Positions 44,899 through 59,800 of a stretch of 64,000 nt of DNA are shown here, piece after piece. Numbering within the stretch: position 1 is the first letter of the stretch; each line of letters starts with the position of its first letter. The notes under the pieces are model-generated. The model was not told the DNA's origin. It made no database searches and was given only the letters and a program-made list of their open reading frames with translations. This DNA comes from Elysia crispata (lineage: Eukaryota > Mollusca > Gastropoda > Plakobranchidae). Where the stretch lies: contig JAWDGP010000260.1 of the NCBI GenBank assembly GCA_033675545.1, positions 209,001 to 273,000 of the forward strand, written 5' to 3'. The position numbers and the translations under genes were made by a program.

Positions 44899-47800
44899 GT
44901 AAGTCAGCTTGAAGAATATAAACATTTTTACTTTTGAAGATTCAAATAAAAAAAAGTTTCATTCCATGAGTGGAATCTAGTTCACTAATTTATTTTTTTT
45001 AAGCCATCACAAGAGCACTGGAGTAGAGTCTTTCTGGGATCAGCTTCCTTTAGGTAAACAGACCTGCTATTCATACCGTTTTAATCAGAATCATTCCGAT
45101 TTTTTATGGAAATTTGGCCCTTTCGCAATTTTCCAAATACTTAGGAAATATTCTGATTTTTTATACCGCACTAAGTTTTCACCTCCAAGCAAGATTAAAA
45201 ACGCTTAAAAAAAAAATTTAGTGAACTAGATTGCACTCATGGAATGAAACTTTTTTTTTAAATTAGGCTTACAGATCAACAGACAGCCTGCACAAAAGGA
45301 TAAATAAGGACGATATAGTTATGTTATTTTGATGTCAGTTTTGTATTTATATCTTATCAATTGCGGTATCGAAATTGATATTAATATTTTAGTTGTAACC
45401 ATTTATTCTGCTGAGTTGTTTACTTTATCGTTAATTCCTCTGTGTTTCACCATCTCTTTATCTTTACATACAGACTTCGCTGTTATTTCCAACGAAGGAT
45501 TATTCTTATTTTATCTTCGAAGAGTAATTTCTATTACAGGATAGCCTTTTTGTCATCTAGATCTTTTCAGTTATCAAAATCGATTGAGAAATCCGAAATA
45601 AAACTAGAATAAATCAAGATGAAATAATTGTTGGTCTATTAAAAGTGAATTCTAGATCTAGATAGATCTAGATCTGATGATAAGATTTCTTGTTTGGAGT
45701 CTTCATCAGCATGTTAACTTTTCAATCTGCACAAGATCTATGATTTTGACATTATGTAGATGTAGATCTAGATCTAAGTTTGCATCTAAATCATGCTTAA
45801 CAATCTTTCCATTGTAGTGTAATTTGTGTACTTAAATTGACCTATTTCTCAATTAAGTGATTGAACAATAGCGCGGATTAAGCTCTTTAGATTATTTATG
45901 AAATAAAATATTACAACTTTCCAGCAAATCGTCAATTTGCTCCCAATGAAATATTTGGTTAAGTTTTCAAAAGCTGAATCTAGCAAAATTCGAAAGATTT
46001 TTAATTTTCTAAGTCAAGTGTGAGAGACGCGTATGCATCATGTAGAAAAAATTATCTAAAATCAGAAACATAGTAACAAATCTGTCATTTTTTTTTTCTT
46101 TCAATAAGGAAAACATTTACTCCTTTTCATATAAAAATAAACCTTTTGAAGTTGTGCTATACACTTCCCACATGAGCGAGGTTGGCAGCTCTGCCCCTTT
46201 TGAATTCATCAAATGATGCCAATGCCACCCAATTTATTGAATCACTTATTTAAGTATTGTAAGGCATAAAATAATTGATTTAATCTGAAAGAGGTGCAGA
46301 GAAAAAAATCTGAAAATTTTTTAGAATTTTTTACAAGGAAAAATTACAAACTTAGAAATCTTACTTTTATCAGAATTCAGAGCTAAACTGATGAATGAAC
46401 ATTCATAAAAAGACCGCATTATGTGTTTTGTAATGTGTGCTATAGAAGGCAAAAATAAAGCAAGTCATTCAGATTTTTTTTTGACAGAATCATTCAGATT
46501 TTCTTTCCCTGGAGAGTGGCAGGTCTGAGTAAAGATTAAGAAGGCCTTGCCTTTTAAAAAATAAACAAACAAAATTACAAAACAAAAAAAACCCAATAAA
46601 AACCCAATGTCAGGCCTTACATATACAGCAGCAATGGCTGAGCAGGCTTTAAATTTTTTTTTTTATATTTTTATTTTAATCCTAAACAACATATTTGAAT
46701 GCTCCTCATATCAATATTCTGTGTACAGAATACTGGAGAAACTTTAACTGTCTTAGAGACATTTGAAACAATTTCTTTTCGAACCTTATTTCTGTATGCA
46801 AACTAATATGAAGACTATCCCACTAGGATTTTATATCTTCTTTGCTTTTTTTTTTTAGTGTTAACATGGCCCACTCCTATCAGGATCTTGTTGGACAGGT
46901 TGATGTCATCTCCTCTTCAAAGGTACATTTTTTTTTCAGCCCTTTCGTGATTGTGCATATCTCTTTGGAAATGCCTTTCTCAATTTACCAGGCTTATTCA
47001 AGTTATTAATTTGAAATTAGATTGCCCTTCATCTGTATTTTGATTCATCTGATGAAATATAAATTTCAATTTCATGATCGCACACATAAGAGATTTATGT
47101 GAGAACATAATTTTGATTTGAGGACAATAATTCTTTGAACATCACTAGTAGATTCCTAATGTTAATTTTTTTTGCATTTGTTAGTGCTTAGCATAGCTTG
47201 AGTTTTTGAATGACATGATCATTGCTAGTTTAAAATTTACAAATACTGTATTTTTACTTTTCAGAGCATCAAAGCACTGCTGAAAATGCCATTCAGCTCT
47301 TCTCCACACATAAGCATCATGGTTCATAGGTTGGGGAAAACTCTTCTTCTGGAAGACTTCGATGTTGTCAAACATATTATAAGAAAGCAAGCTGTAAGTA
47401 TGATTCCCTGATAAAATTGATTGTTTTTTTTCCCCAATCCTTAGCTCCCTTGTATTGAAACTGAAAGAAGAGATTTTTCTTTTAAAATATCAAGAGTTAT
47501 CTACTCATATGCAGTACTAAATAATTGAAGATAGCCATGACATATGGTTTTACTGTACTGGTATCACTAACTTTTTTTTTTCAAAAGTTGCATGATTTGT
47601 ATCTCAATCTGAAGTCTCTGAAGTTCAAGTCACAAAAAAGTCTTCTGATGATTTTTCTCCACCCAATGCTTTTATTTTTCTTTAAAATATACAAATTTGC
47701 AAACTGCTTTTATACTGTGTGCTCAATATATTAATACATATTATTATCTCATATTGCTTTTCTTTAGGAAGAATGGTCCTGGCTGAGAAACTATTTCTAT

Positions 47801-50800
47801 GAGGTCATTGCTAAAGAGGAAAAAGGAAAGGTAAATTTTACTGAAAGCTGAAATCCATAATTTATAACATACGGTAGAACATGATTAGATCATACAAAAA
47901 TCGCTTGAAATCACATACTCCTGTAGCTCATCCATTTTCCCTTTTTGAATTTCTCTTTGCTTCCTTGTTCTTTCAACGTTTCCATGAACTATTCACAGAC
48001 CTTAAATTTTAATTAAGTTTTCTACACACTTGTTGTTATTCAAACAAACACAATCTGCCTCTTCTTTTCTCTGAGAAGAAACAATTTGTTGAAAGCCGCC
48101 CTAACCTTTGATCCCTAGATGCCAGCATTTTTCACACCCATGTTCTGATTGATTGAGCAAGGGATGGGCCTAGACGGATATACCTGTCATCAGTACCCAT
48201 GTCATATACACACCTTCCTGTCCCCTTATGGAATGCACTCAGCACTAGTTGTCTGTCTGCGCCTGCTAGGCCTACCTTTTGCTAAGATTATAACGAAATT
48301 TTGTTTATTCCATGTGCACATGACATGAGTACTGATGACAGATAAATCTGTCTGGGTCCATCCCTTACTCAATCAATCAGAATATGGGTGTGAAAAATGC
48401 TGGTGGGTAAGATCTCTTAGATGCCTAGCTAAAAAGAAAAATTTGTGACTGCAATCTCAATCTAAATCGAGCATCAAGAGTTCGAGATCCAATAAAAACT
48501 GGGCCTTGGAGACAAATTTTCACATAAAAGGACTTGGGAATGACAGATTGGGTTGTTACAGGTATCAATCCCCTATTGAAATATTAAAAGTGAAGAAAAT
48601 GCGGCAGATCAGTTACCCTTTTAAAGCTTGGAATTGTACCGAAGTAGCCAAGAAAACATGAAGCCTCTACACTTTGTGCTTCAAAATATTCTTAAAGGCT
48701 GTTCCAAAAGGCATTCCAGGCCCTAGTAGTGCTAAAAATAAATGGTAAAACTCGGCTTCCTCAAATGTATCGAAAATCCCCAGTGAATTCAAGGACTTTA
48801 AATTCCATTGTAGTTTAAAGAATTCACTTTTACAAGTTTATCTCTCTAACTTATCCATTCTGTGAGGATAATTAGATATCACTTGACTAATCTGTCTGTG
48901 GTTTCTAGTGTTTTCTGTGCAATTTATTGAATATTTTGTTGTGTAACTTTGATTTTTCCTTTCTTCTTATCACAGCTTAGGGTGGGTTGGGCTTGTAGAA
49001 TTTTCGGTCAATAAATCAATCATCTTTTCTTTATATTAAAATGATCACTGTTTTGATGTTAAAAGTTTCTTGTTTTTAATCACAGAAGAATACAAACATA
49101 TCAACAAGGTCCCAATAAGACCATAATTTTTCCTTTATGCAATGATACATTTTTCCTTTTGATACCTGTTGTGTAACTATCCTATTTTACTCAGCCTTAT
49201 TGGATTCTCGAAGCTCATGTTGTCAGTAACCATTCTCCTTTAATTTTGCATAAACTGTGAAAATTCATATATATTCCTCGAATTTATGGCAAATTTTTTG
49301 CCTCAATTGAAGAAAGGAACATATGATCAATAAGTTTTCTCTCTTGGAGACCAAGAACAATGCACTCTTGCAACAAATGAGCATTGTTCTTGTGATGCTT
49401 AATTTTATTTTATTTTTTTTAATTTTTCTGGTCATGAACTTCAAACATTTTCATGTTTTCACTGAGGCTAGCACAAGCAATGAACTTGATTGTTTGTTCA
49501 TAGGTTAGTATTTGAAACTGCCCTGGATCTTAGTACATCTAGAATCATAAATTTGAATCAATTTGCATAGTGACATTCAATCAAGTTTATTGTTTGAAAT
49601 AAAGAACATATGCTTGAAACTAATATTGTTTTCACTTGGCCAAATAAAGCTTGCTCTTCTCACCCCACAGCAATCAAAGTTCCTTGATGGCAGCCCTGCA
49701 AACAGAGAATCCATACTGAATAACATATATATGAATTTGATAAGACATAGGTATGAGATATCTATTATTTGTATCACTTTAATTAAAGTAATTTTTGCAA
49801 GAAAAAAATTGGCATTATCCCGTTTTTGTTTTAATTTATTTAAAACATTTTTGTTCTTTGATATGTGCACAGACAATCTCAAAGGTAAAAGCGAAAAATT
49901 CTATATTTATGTAATTCTTTGTGATTTGTGTCTAAGTCAACCTAAATGTTGCAATTGCGCATAACTGAAGATTTTGCTATTCATCTCAAAGTTATGAAGT
50001 ATATTACAAAGTGTGAGCAGGAATGGCCCTAGAAACATTTTACCCAGAGATGTGAAATAAAGTGAAAGATAATATTTGCTGTAAGTGCAAAGAGTCAGGT
50101 ACAGAAGAAAAAATATTTACTGAAATTCTCACATGACAAAGGAAAAGCCATCTATTGCTGAACAATTTTAAAAACTTGAGACTACTGCAGTTAACAAGAA
50201 ATACTTTTTCTTTTTTCTGTATTATTTTATACCAGTTTTGCAGCAAGTGAAAATGGAGAAGCCTGCACTGTTGTTGCAGCTCAAGATGATTCTGATCAGG
50301 TCAACACATTCAGGAATCCTTCTTCTCAAGTAAGAATTGACACAGTGTACCTGACTTAACCCCATTCTTTTGTCTTAAGAGAATTTTCTAAAAAATTACA
50401 CTTTGATAAAACAAAATCCAGTGTCTGTCTAACCTCTTGTCATCAAATGCATTTTAATATCCTGTTTGACCTCATTACATAATTCAAATCACCTGTTACC
50501 TCTTTTTCTTATAAGATTCAATCACTCATTGCAGTTGTTGCCATAGTGGCCCAATTGAAAACAAAATCATGAATTTGAAAACATATCAAATTGAAAGGCA
50601 GGAAAGCAGCATATTTATTTCTCACTATAAAAAAAAATATTACATCATGGACAATTGAATCCATCCTTGGATTTTTTCTGCTTTCCTTTGAAAGGACCTC
50701 AAAGGCTTTCATCATGAAACTTTGTGGAAATTTCAAGACATCAGCATGTTGATTGACAGCGATCTTCCAATATTTGGTGGTGGGAATTCTCGCCGTCCGT

Positions 50801-53800
50801 GCATCAGCTTGCGACTGAGGGATTCACGGTCACCTCCGATCAACATTTTAACTGGGTTGGATTACTGGCTTGACAACTTGATGAGCAATGTGCCTGAAGT
50901 GGCCATGTGTTATCATATCAATGGTTTTGTTCAGGTAAAAGCTAAGGATTGTCCCTGGGTGAAAGGTCAACTAATCTTCTTTTGATTTCTGAATTAAACC
51001 ATTTCCTTCCACTTATGACTTTAATAACTTTTCTTAAGACATGGAAAATAACATTCATTGATCTATTTCTTTGACCACATTCTCCATGACTTTTTAATCC
51101 TTAATTTTTTACGGTCGTCAAACTTTACCAAGTATGAAGTATTTTTATTATTATTTTTTGTTCTGCATGTGGAAGAGCGAAATTGATCAGGTTCATAGCT
51201 TGCCAATAAGCAAGCTATCTTTTGAAGTTTTTGTTACATCAGAAGTACGTTGGGGAATGCTGATCAAACAAGCCACGACTTGAAACCAAGAACTAAAGAT
51301 AGAAGCAACAGAGACATTGAGACAGTGTGATATTGGTAACAGGGATGATAGTTTTCCGAAATTTTTGAATGGTCAGTTGATCCTTATTGAATCCTTCCTT
51401 TATGCCCGATGAAAATTTGTATCAGTAAGGTTGAACTTGCTTGTAATTAAAATTTTTCGTAAAAATGAAAAGATATTTCTATTAGTATGGGTATGAGATT
51501 TTTTTGTTTTCAATATATGGGTCCAGGGCAAGGCTACCCATTTCCTCGCCTCATAAGATGCCTTTGGAAACTTAGGGGACATTAAACTTCATAAAGATCT
51601 ACAGGTTTTCTTGGTCTATGAGTAGACCATTGTGTGGATGCCTAGGTCTACACCTTGATCAGTATATCTGATTTTTGGTCATGATTAAGGCTGTACATGT
51701 AAAGCTATTTTTAATCAGTGTGCCTATCCATAGGTATTGGCACCAACTGTCATAAAGGCTGACTGGGACAAATGAGTGAATGGATAGGAGGGAAGCAAAT
51801 CATCTCACATAGCAAAGCTAGGCTTATTTTCATTATTTTTAGATTGCTGGAACCATGAACCAAAACTAAAACCGAAAGTAAATTAAAAGATGTATTAATG
51901 GTAGGGAGGGAGGGTAATGAAATGAGAAAGAGACATTCGGTGCCTTTTCTTCTTCGCTCTTGATCGAGGTTCACATTGTAAATTTCTCTTTCTTGAAACA
52001 GAGATACTTTAAACAAAATAAAACAAATATAGGGCATATTCTGAAGTGTTTAATCGATATCTTATCTAAGATCAATATATCTAGAATCATAGACTGACCA
52101 AGATAAGATGGTGTTTGGATATAAATTACTATAACGCTGATCCACTGAGATCGTGATCTTATCTTCGTTGACGCAGATCTTTATTTAAATAAAAATTTTG
52201 GAACAATAAATAGATTCATTTGCTCTGCCATGTTTTCTTGCCATACTCCCAAATCTGGAGTTATAGATCTTTTTGGTTCATTTGAAGATATAGATCTAGA
52301 TTTTTACAAGACCCTCTTCATTGATTTGATACTGAAATTTATTTTAGAATTATATTCTTATCTAAGATAGTGAATTAGTCTAGTGCATATTGTTTGTGGT
52401 GATGTAGCCAATACCGAGTCCCAACCAGATCTTAGCAGAGTGTTTTCATCCCAAACTAAAGGATTGCAGATCTAGATCTAGATGTCAGCTAGTTGGGTTT
52501 GTTAATTTGACAATAAATAAAGCTATAGATCTGATCGATGCTGATCACGTAAGGCTCAAATAACTTGAGAAAAGATAAAGATAAGGTGAGCAGGGCTCAG
52601 TGTTTTTATGAGAATTACTCTGAAAAGTGAACCTTTGTGATGCTTCATTTCAGCCGGTCGGGCCTCACAATTTTCCATGGATTGGCGAAAATCCATAGTT
52701 TTCTGTTACTGAGTATCAACTGTGCGAAAGCATAAAAATGGGCGATAGATTATTATAGATATCGTTTATTTTATACACATTTTGAATTCCAATATCGAGA
52801 TTTGTATTGTAGTTGGAAACATTCAGAATATTGGTACCGTCGAGTTGTTTACAAATATGGTATAATTATTTGTCTGAAAACTTCGTTCTCTCCATCTTCA
52901 CACCCAGACACTGCCGTCATTTCCAATAAGGATTATTCTGATTGCTTCATCTGGTAAATAAAAGTTTGTACGCTCAAGATACATTATATAAACCTAGTCA
53001 ATTATTAAGAGAATTTGAATCTAGATCTAGAGTAAATATTAATCTTATTATCGAAACGGCAAATGACATGATATGAGACTATTACCTAAATCTACTCGAT
53101 TATTAAGTTTGATGGAAAATCCTAAGTAGAGGTAGAATCTAAAATGAATCTGGATTGAACTATCAAAAGCAGGCATGACATGACATGAGACTATAATTAT
53201 AGTAGTTGATTTTCATTCCAAAACAAATCATTATAAATCTAGATTTAAAAGTTAGGTTGTTATTTTTTGTTTTACAGAGCCAGATCGCGTCTAGTGAGAA
53301 GTTTTTAAACCTATACCTAATTGACATTGATCATGTTCAGCTTAAATGTCTTAAGAAAAGTTAAAGTTGAGGAGAGCAGTGCTCAATGTGAGAGAATGCT
53401 CCTGCCAATGCCGCTAACATTGACCAATTAAAAAAAAAATTTCAGTAAAAAACTCGGCATTTATTTCTCATCCCTGATCAAGTTCCAAACCACATTTTTT
53501 TTTATGTTGTTGAATTTCAAAGTTTTTACACTGCAGCATAGACCTAGAGATTAAGACGGGAAGGGAAAAAATCCTATAGGCCAGTAAATGTACCATCCAG
53601 GCATTAAACGGTAGAATACAGATAAAATTATACCAGGTTGTGCTAGGGTCTACTCAATATTTACCACCCGTCGAGTATCGAGTCCCGTGGCTCAGTGTGC
53701 CACGGGCACAGCACGTCCTGATCCATGGGGCCACTAGTCCTGATCCGAGGGCCTAAAGTTGAATCTAGGGAAGCATTACTGAATGAGGGAGACGACTCTT

Positions 53801-56800
53801 GATTCACTTTGGGTAGCGACTGAAAGTGCACATCCACAACACTCCCCGTGACCCTTGCAAATGTACGTACAAAGACATGCCCATATGCCACCTGTCCACA
53901 GTCTACAGTATCATACAGTATACACCTAAAACAAACCTCGCATTAGTTACAATACGCATATGCCGATGAGAAGCTAGCACGGATCCCATGGCACGGCACA
54001 GTATTGTGTACCGTGCATCTACTCGGTTTGTCCCTAGTGTTGCTGCATACCCCGGGTAGGGTACCGTGCGGTGACGATAGCCCTACCACTAATACCAGGT
54101 CTACATCTGGATCTATGACTTTGGCTCAGACCCTTTTTTTTGTTCATGATTACGGTCGGCCCTCATTTTTTTTTCCTCCATATCGTCCCAGTCTAGCGCG
54201 AGATCAAGGAGGTGAAAAACATTGATGAGATAAGAGGGACTGGCAAAGATTCTGGATATAGTTGTAGAGAAACCTAGGGGACGTTAAACTAATTACAGAG
54301 ATAAGGCTTGGTTGATGCCTTAGCATAGTAATACAATCACGTTACAGCTGATGACTAACGGAGTTTTTTCAATCTTGCACTGGGTCTGAATGCACGCCCA
54401 CACATGCATTTATGCATTTATTTTCTTGCAAACTAGATAAAGCACATGTCAAGACAGTGTATTCGGGTGCAGCTTGCCTTTTGATCAAGGTTTTGCTAGG
54501 GAGATCTATAGTTGGGAGGACTAAATTCCAAATCAGATCTGTACTAGGTAAAACAGTAGTAGAAATCATGAAATGAGCAGCAGTTTAACTTGATTTTAAA
54601 TCTTAGCTCCAGTAAAAACCTCTAACTTCTGGTTTTAGATCCAGTTCTTACCATGGCACTTCAACAAATGGATAGAATAAAAGAGGCTTTAGTGAAAGAA
54701 ATAGACAGTGAAGTGAGGAACAAGTTCAACTTTAAATGCTTATTTGAGGAGGTAGTGGTGAAGGACTGGAGTTCCTGTTTGCCCCAGAGCCTAGTGGGCT
54801 TTGGAGCATCAATTATTTTGAAAGACAAAACCCGCTTACGGACCCCACTTGTCATCAATTTGCAGGAACTTTTGATAGTCACATGCCCTTTCCGAAAAGA
54901 AAAAGTTGACACAAACTGAAAGTGAAACAACTTACCTCAGCAGCTGTGAAAAAGATCTCGATTGAAACCAAGAAAGAAAATAAAAGTGATTGAAGCAGTA
55001 AAGGAAACCAACTTACTCATATGGCAATAATACTATTCCAGTAAAAATTCATGCAAGTGGTCACCAGATAAGTGTTGCTCAGAAAAGACCTTGATAAGCA
55101 GCAATTGTTGCCTAGTTGTAGTTTAAAAAACCTAAGCTTTCACCTACCTCTGACTCTGAAAGTGAAGGGGGCATTGACTATAACAAGGAAAATGAGGTTC
55201 TCTGCTCTGCTCTAAACCCATGAATGAAAAAATTGAGGTAAAAGTGAATTGTTCATGACTTTGGCAATTTCAGGGCATAGTCATTATACTGTGAAATATG
55301 AATTTTTAAAAATAATCTTAGGATTCCTCTTGTCTGGAATCAGTCTATGGTACCAAAATCTGCTTATTTCTTTTTTCACATTAAATTAATGGAATCGTTT
55401 GAAAAATTTTGATATCACTGTGGTGCTGATGATTTCAATGGTTGGCAACATTGTGTGTAGTGAGCCCTGAGCCAGTGTATTGTGAGAAGAAGAATCATTT
55501 GAGTGGCAGAGCTGATTTAGGTCATTCAACCTCTTTGTATGAGCATAGAATGGCTCCCACATGGCTCTGTTTGCAGTCTAAATATATAAAAAAAAATCCT
55601 CATGCTCCTGGGCCCCTTAAACATGCTTCAGTCTACAGCAGGTGCATTTACGGATTTCAAAAGTTCACTTAAAAAATTGTGCCCATTTCTCATCTTTTTG
55701 GGCAACCTGTGTCTATCAATTCTTTTTTTCAGAATGAGGATTGTTGTATATGGCTGAACATAGTGAGAGTTTTGTAAATTTTTATGCCTGACAGTCAAAT
55801 ATGAAAACATGAACTGTCTATTATTTGGGGTCTCTTTATTTTATTTAGTTTTTTACTTCAAAGAGAGGATATAAATTTCAATCATATGAAAAAGATACTA
55901 TGTGTAATAGAAATTGGATGAGTATAATTACTCATGCTTTTTGTGCTCAACTGGATATCACACCCTAGATGCATCATTTATTGCAATTGATGGTAAGGAA
56001 ATTTTTGCCTTTAAATATATATGTATGAGATATAGATGGATTTTCATATTAAAACTAAAAAATCTGAAGTTTTGAAAACAGAAAACTAATGGGATGTATA
56101 ACATGTGAGCATATTCCCATCACTTTAATCTGCACATTACCGAACTATGCCAGATTTATGTAGCTAGATATATTTTGAAAAGGTGATATTTGGAATTCCC
56201 AAATATATGAGAGTGACTTTGAAGTGAACTGCTTATGAGCAACAGCTTTATAATACTTTTGGTAATAACATTGTTGTATCTAATCTTTTATAAAATCATA
56301 CCAGAAATATGAGGTAATGAAAACAGAGGACATACCGAACCTGGAAAACTCAAGCTTTGATCCAAATGAGGTGTTGGATATAGCGCAGAACATCATGTCG
56401 TTCATCAAACGTAATGCAGCAGTGGAAGGACATACATACTGGCTCTATAAAAGTATGTCATTTTAATCTACCGTTGAATTCCTTGAAATCAGGTCTTGTA
56501 AAGAAAACTTGTGAATTGAATGCTGGAAATTTCATTAAACTATATAGTTGTTAAAATTTTTTTTTTATATTGAAATTGTGCATTAAAATTCATTGCAGAG
56601 ATTTAAATAATCTTGATTTATGGCACTCCCCATAAAAATAAATATACCTACTAGTTGATAATGCTCTGTTTTTTCATACATTTGCATATTTAACATCCAA
56701 TCTTGTATATAAAATGTGAGGGGAGGGGGGGGAGAGAGGGTGGAGGCAAGCCCTGCAGGATAATATCTAGTCATCAAGCATCTCTGTCTCTCCTTCCCCC

Positions 56801-59800
56801 ATTGACTAAATTGTATTTTGAGATATTGCTTTGAAGTGAAGTTTCCATAGAGAAAAATTTGGTATTAATTGGACTTAAAATGAGATTATCCTGAAAAAAT
56901 TTCCCCCCTCTAATGTATTTAGAATCATGTATATGCTGTTTGGATAGGGTGCTAGACATTTTAGTAGAAAGTAAGAAACAGAAATATGCAATGGAAAGAA
57001 TTGGAGCTTTGTTTTCATGTGTCAAAAGATAAAAAGAGACGCATTTTTTTGTAATATAATTTCAGGTGAAAATGATGAAATGGTGAAGCTATATGATCTG
57101 ACCGATCTTTGTAAAGATAAGATTGTCAGTGGGGAAAATCCATTCACTGTTCCTGTTGGATTGCTTTGCCATCGGGTTGCTCGAAATCTAAGGACCAGTG
57201 GTCAGAGGAGAAATGCAGATTCTAGAGCAATGTTCGAAAACTGTCTTCGTTTGCTTGATGACTCAAAACATTGTCAGGTTGGTGTAAAAATATGTCCAAT
57301 TTTTTTGGAAGGCTTACCAATTTGCAATGTTTTGTAGATTTAGCCAGCATGATAGATAGTTTTGTTTTCTCTCAAATACAGTGCTCTCCACTTAATTCGA
57401 CGTAACAAAAAAGTCTCCAATAAATTCCTTCAATCACTACTAATACATTTTCCTGCAAATGGACATTTTGATCTGCTAATTTCTCCTAATTCGACGAAAT
57501 TTCCATTATGTTTTCAGTACCAAAATCATCCAAAATGCCATTTAATTTTTACTTTAGTCTCATGAGTTAGATCTAAAGATCTGTTGGGAGTGAACCAGTG
57601 CAACTTTTTGTGTGAGAAGAAAAGGGAGGGTGTTGGGATGCGTAGGGAAGACTGTAGAGAGACAAGCACCCTTGTGTGTGTGTGTGTATGTGTGCGCGTG
57701 TGAGTGTGAGAGGGAGGGGCTGGCGCCTTGGGCCTCTAGCCCAATGCTAACACTGAATGGTCTTGCCCACACATCGTTTGAAATTAGGGGAGAGATGAAC
57801 TGGGGAACTGGCCTGTCGTGTAGGAAGGGCAGGGGAGGGATATACAATGGTTCTACATTTAGTTATGGGATGGATTTTATTTGTACTATTAAAAGTGAGG
57901 CTACATTGAGACATCTTTACGTCCCTTCATTGTAGAGCTACAAGCAGACCCAAAAAGTAATTCTATAGAAGTTAAATTTGTAAATTTTATTATACTTCGA
58001 TTTTCTCTTAATTCGACGAAATGTTATTGGTCCCTTTAATCTCGATTTATCAGGTGTGCACTGTATGGTTAAACAGCCTCCTTGTCAAATAAACTCTCTT
58101 TTTTTCACTTTGAATTTATTTATTCTTATATTGAATGAAGTGTAATTCATAAAAATAATGGGTTTGTTAAACTGGGAAAAAAAGGATAATCAAAACCATT
58201 GTATTCCTACCTGTGGAGTTAAAAAATCTATTAAAATCAGCGCATTTTAAAAACAATTTTTTACATTCTTAGAGCTGTATAATAAATTATACCCCGAATC
58301 AAAATAAGGATGGTAATTTCAAAAAATTTGGATCAATCTCAATTACAATACAAGATAAATCATTAGTTTTGCATGGGCCATTTGGGTTTTAATTGTTTGT
58401 AAATCATTTTCGGGCTGAAAAGTTGTGTTGGTGGATGAGGTAGACAATCCAATGACGATTTTCCATAGAACTGTACCTCTTCCTTTTGCATTAATTCAAG
58501 TTATCTTTATTATTGTTCTTTGGATTATCAGACTCAACTAAACTATAATTATTGTTCCATAAGACAGTCTCAAAATACAACAGAAGAAAACAGACCGAAA
58601 AAAAAAGATGAAAAGGAAAAGGAAGATCATAGAAAAGACTGATCCTTTTAAATGAGATCATCTTTTAGTCTTTCCAAAATCTGGCAGTTAATAGGAATTT
58701 TTTTTTCTTCCAAAAGTCTGCAAATAATTTTTCTACAACTATGTAGCATGTAACTTGATGTCTTTTTTTTTTTATCTTTCCTTTTTAAAAAAAAATATTT
58801 TAAATCATTAAAATACTGGACTGTGTTGGTGAATTATATTTTTTATTTCCTTTTTGGCTAAATTCAAATTTTGTAGATCTAGTCGAATATCCACCCTCAT
58901 GGCTTTAATTAGTCTCGAGCAATTTAAAACTGTAATGTCAAAATAAAGTAAGGAGCTTTATAAAAGTTGTAGTCCCTTGAAGTTAGATAGTCAGTTTTTA
59001 GAATTCTTCTGCTTAGAGATAACATTTTTTTATATATATTTATTGACAGCTCCATTTATTGATGATTGTGTCTGAACATTGACTGAATGTTTAGTGTACT
59101 TAAAAGCAAAATGAAATCTTACCATGTAGATAGATTAGTGAAGGTTGATAATTGTAAACTTCATTTTGGTTCAAAATGCTTTGTGACCTGATATTTTATT
59201 TCAAATCTATTTTTTTCCTTTTTTCAAACCATAAGCATTTTCTTCTTGTTTCTTTGTTAAAAACTTTTTGTTTGTTCTTTAGGAATGTGCAGATGCTCAT
59301 TTTCATTTGAGTGACATGTGGGTTCCAGATAAATCAGTTAATGACATTTGGCAGGAGAAGAGGAGAATATCAGATCCTGTGAGTGAAACTTTTCTTTAAA
59401 ATATTGCCATTTTGTAGTCTTCACATCAAGCACTTTTGTTTTTTAATGAAGTTATTTAACCATGTCATTTCAACAAACAAGACATTTTCCTCTTGCAGAT
59501 TTAATTTTTATTTGTGGAAAATTTACCATTATCTTTTTTAAGAGAGGTCTCAAATTACTCGCTGAAGTGGAGAAAGCTTTTTACATACATTGGATATCCC
59601 TGATCAGTCAATTGTATCATCCTTTGAGAGCAATGATTCATTTCTTTGCTATCAGACTTTCTGTAAATCTTGTAGGTATTATGAAGATGAGACAAGGTAT
59701 AGGTTTATGACTAGGCATCTATCTGACTGGATTAATAAAAGTTTGATGTATACATTGCTTGTATTTATAATAACAAATATCACATTTCTTGATTATACGG

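Larger units (their letters stand above)
44899..46858 (+). other. EDRF1 intron, 2.0 kb
   Basis: Holds the MITE at 44947-45260, the repeat at 45330-45550 and AGATCT-rich sequence at 45650-45775. Nothing else is recognised. Confidence 0.7.
50935..56304 (+). other. EDRF1 intron, 5.4 kb, with a GC-rich island and repeats
   Basis: Contains the dispersed repeat 52790-52970, a GC-rich block 53640-54120 and the orphan frame 54653-54919. The rest is AT-rich with AGATCT patches and no recognised gene. Confidence 0.6.

Noticed and set aside
49563-49964. 133-codon frame as a separate gene
   Set aside because: It only extends an EDRF1 exon (49671-49750) in frame into both introns. The flanks are AT-rich and have no homology.
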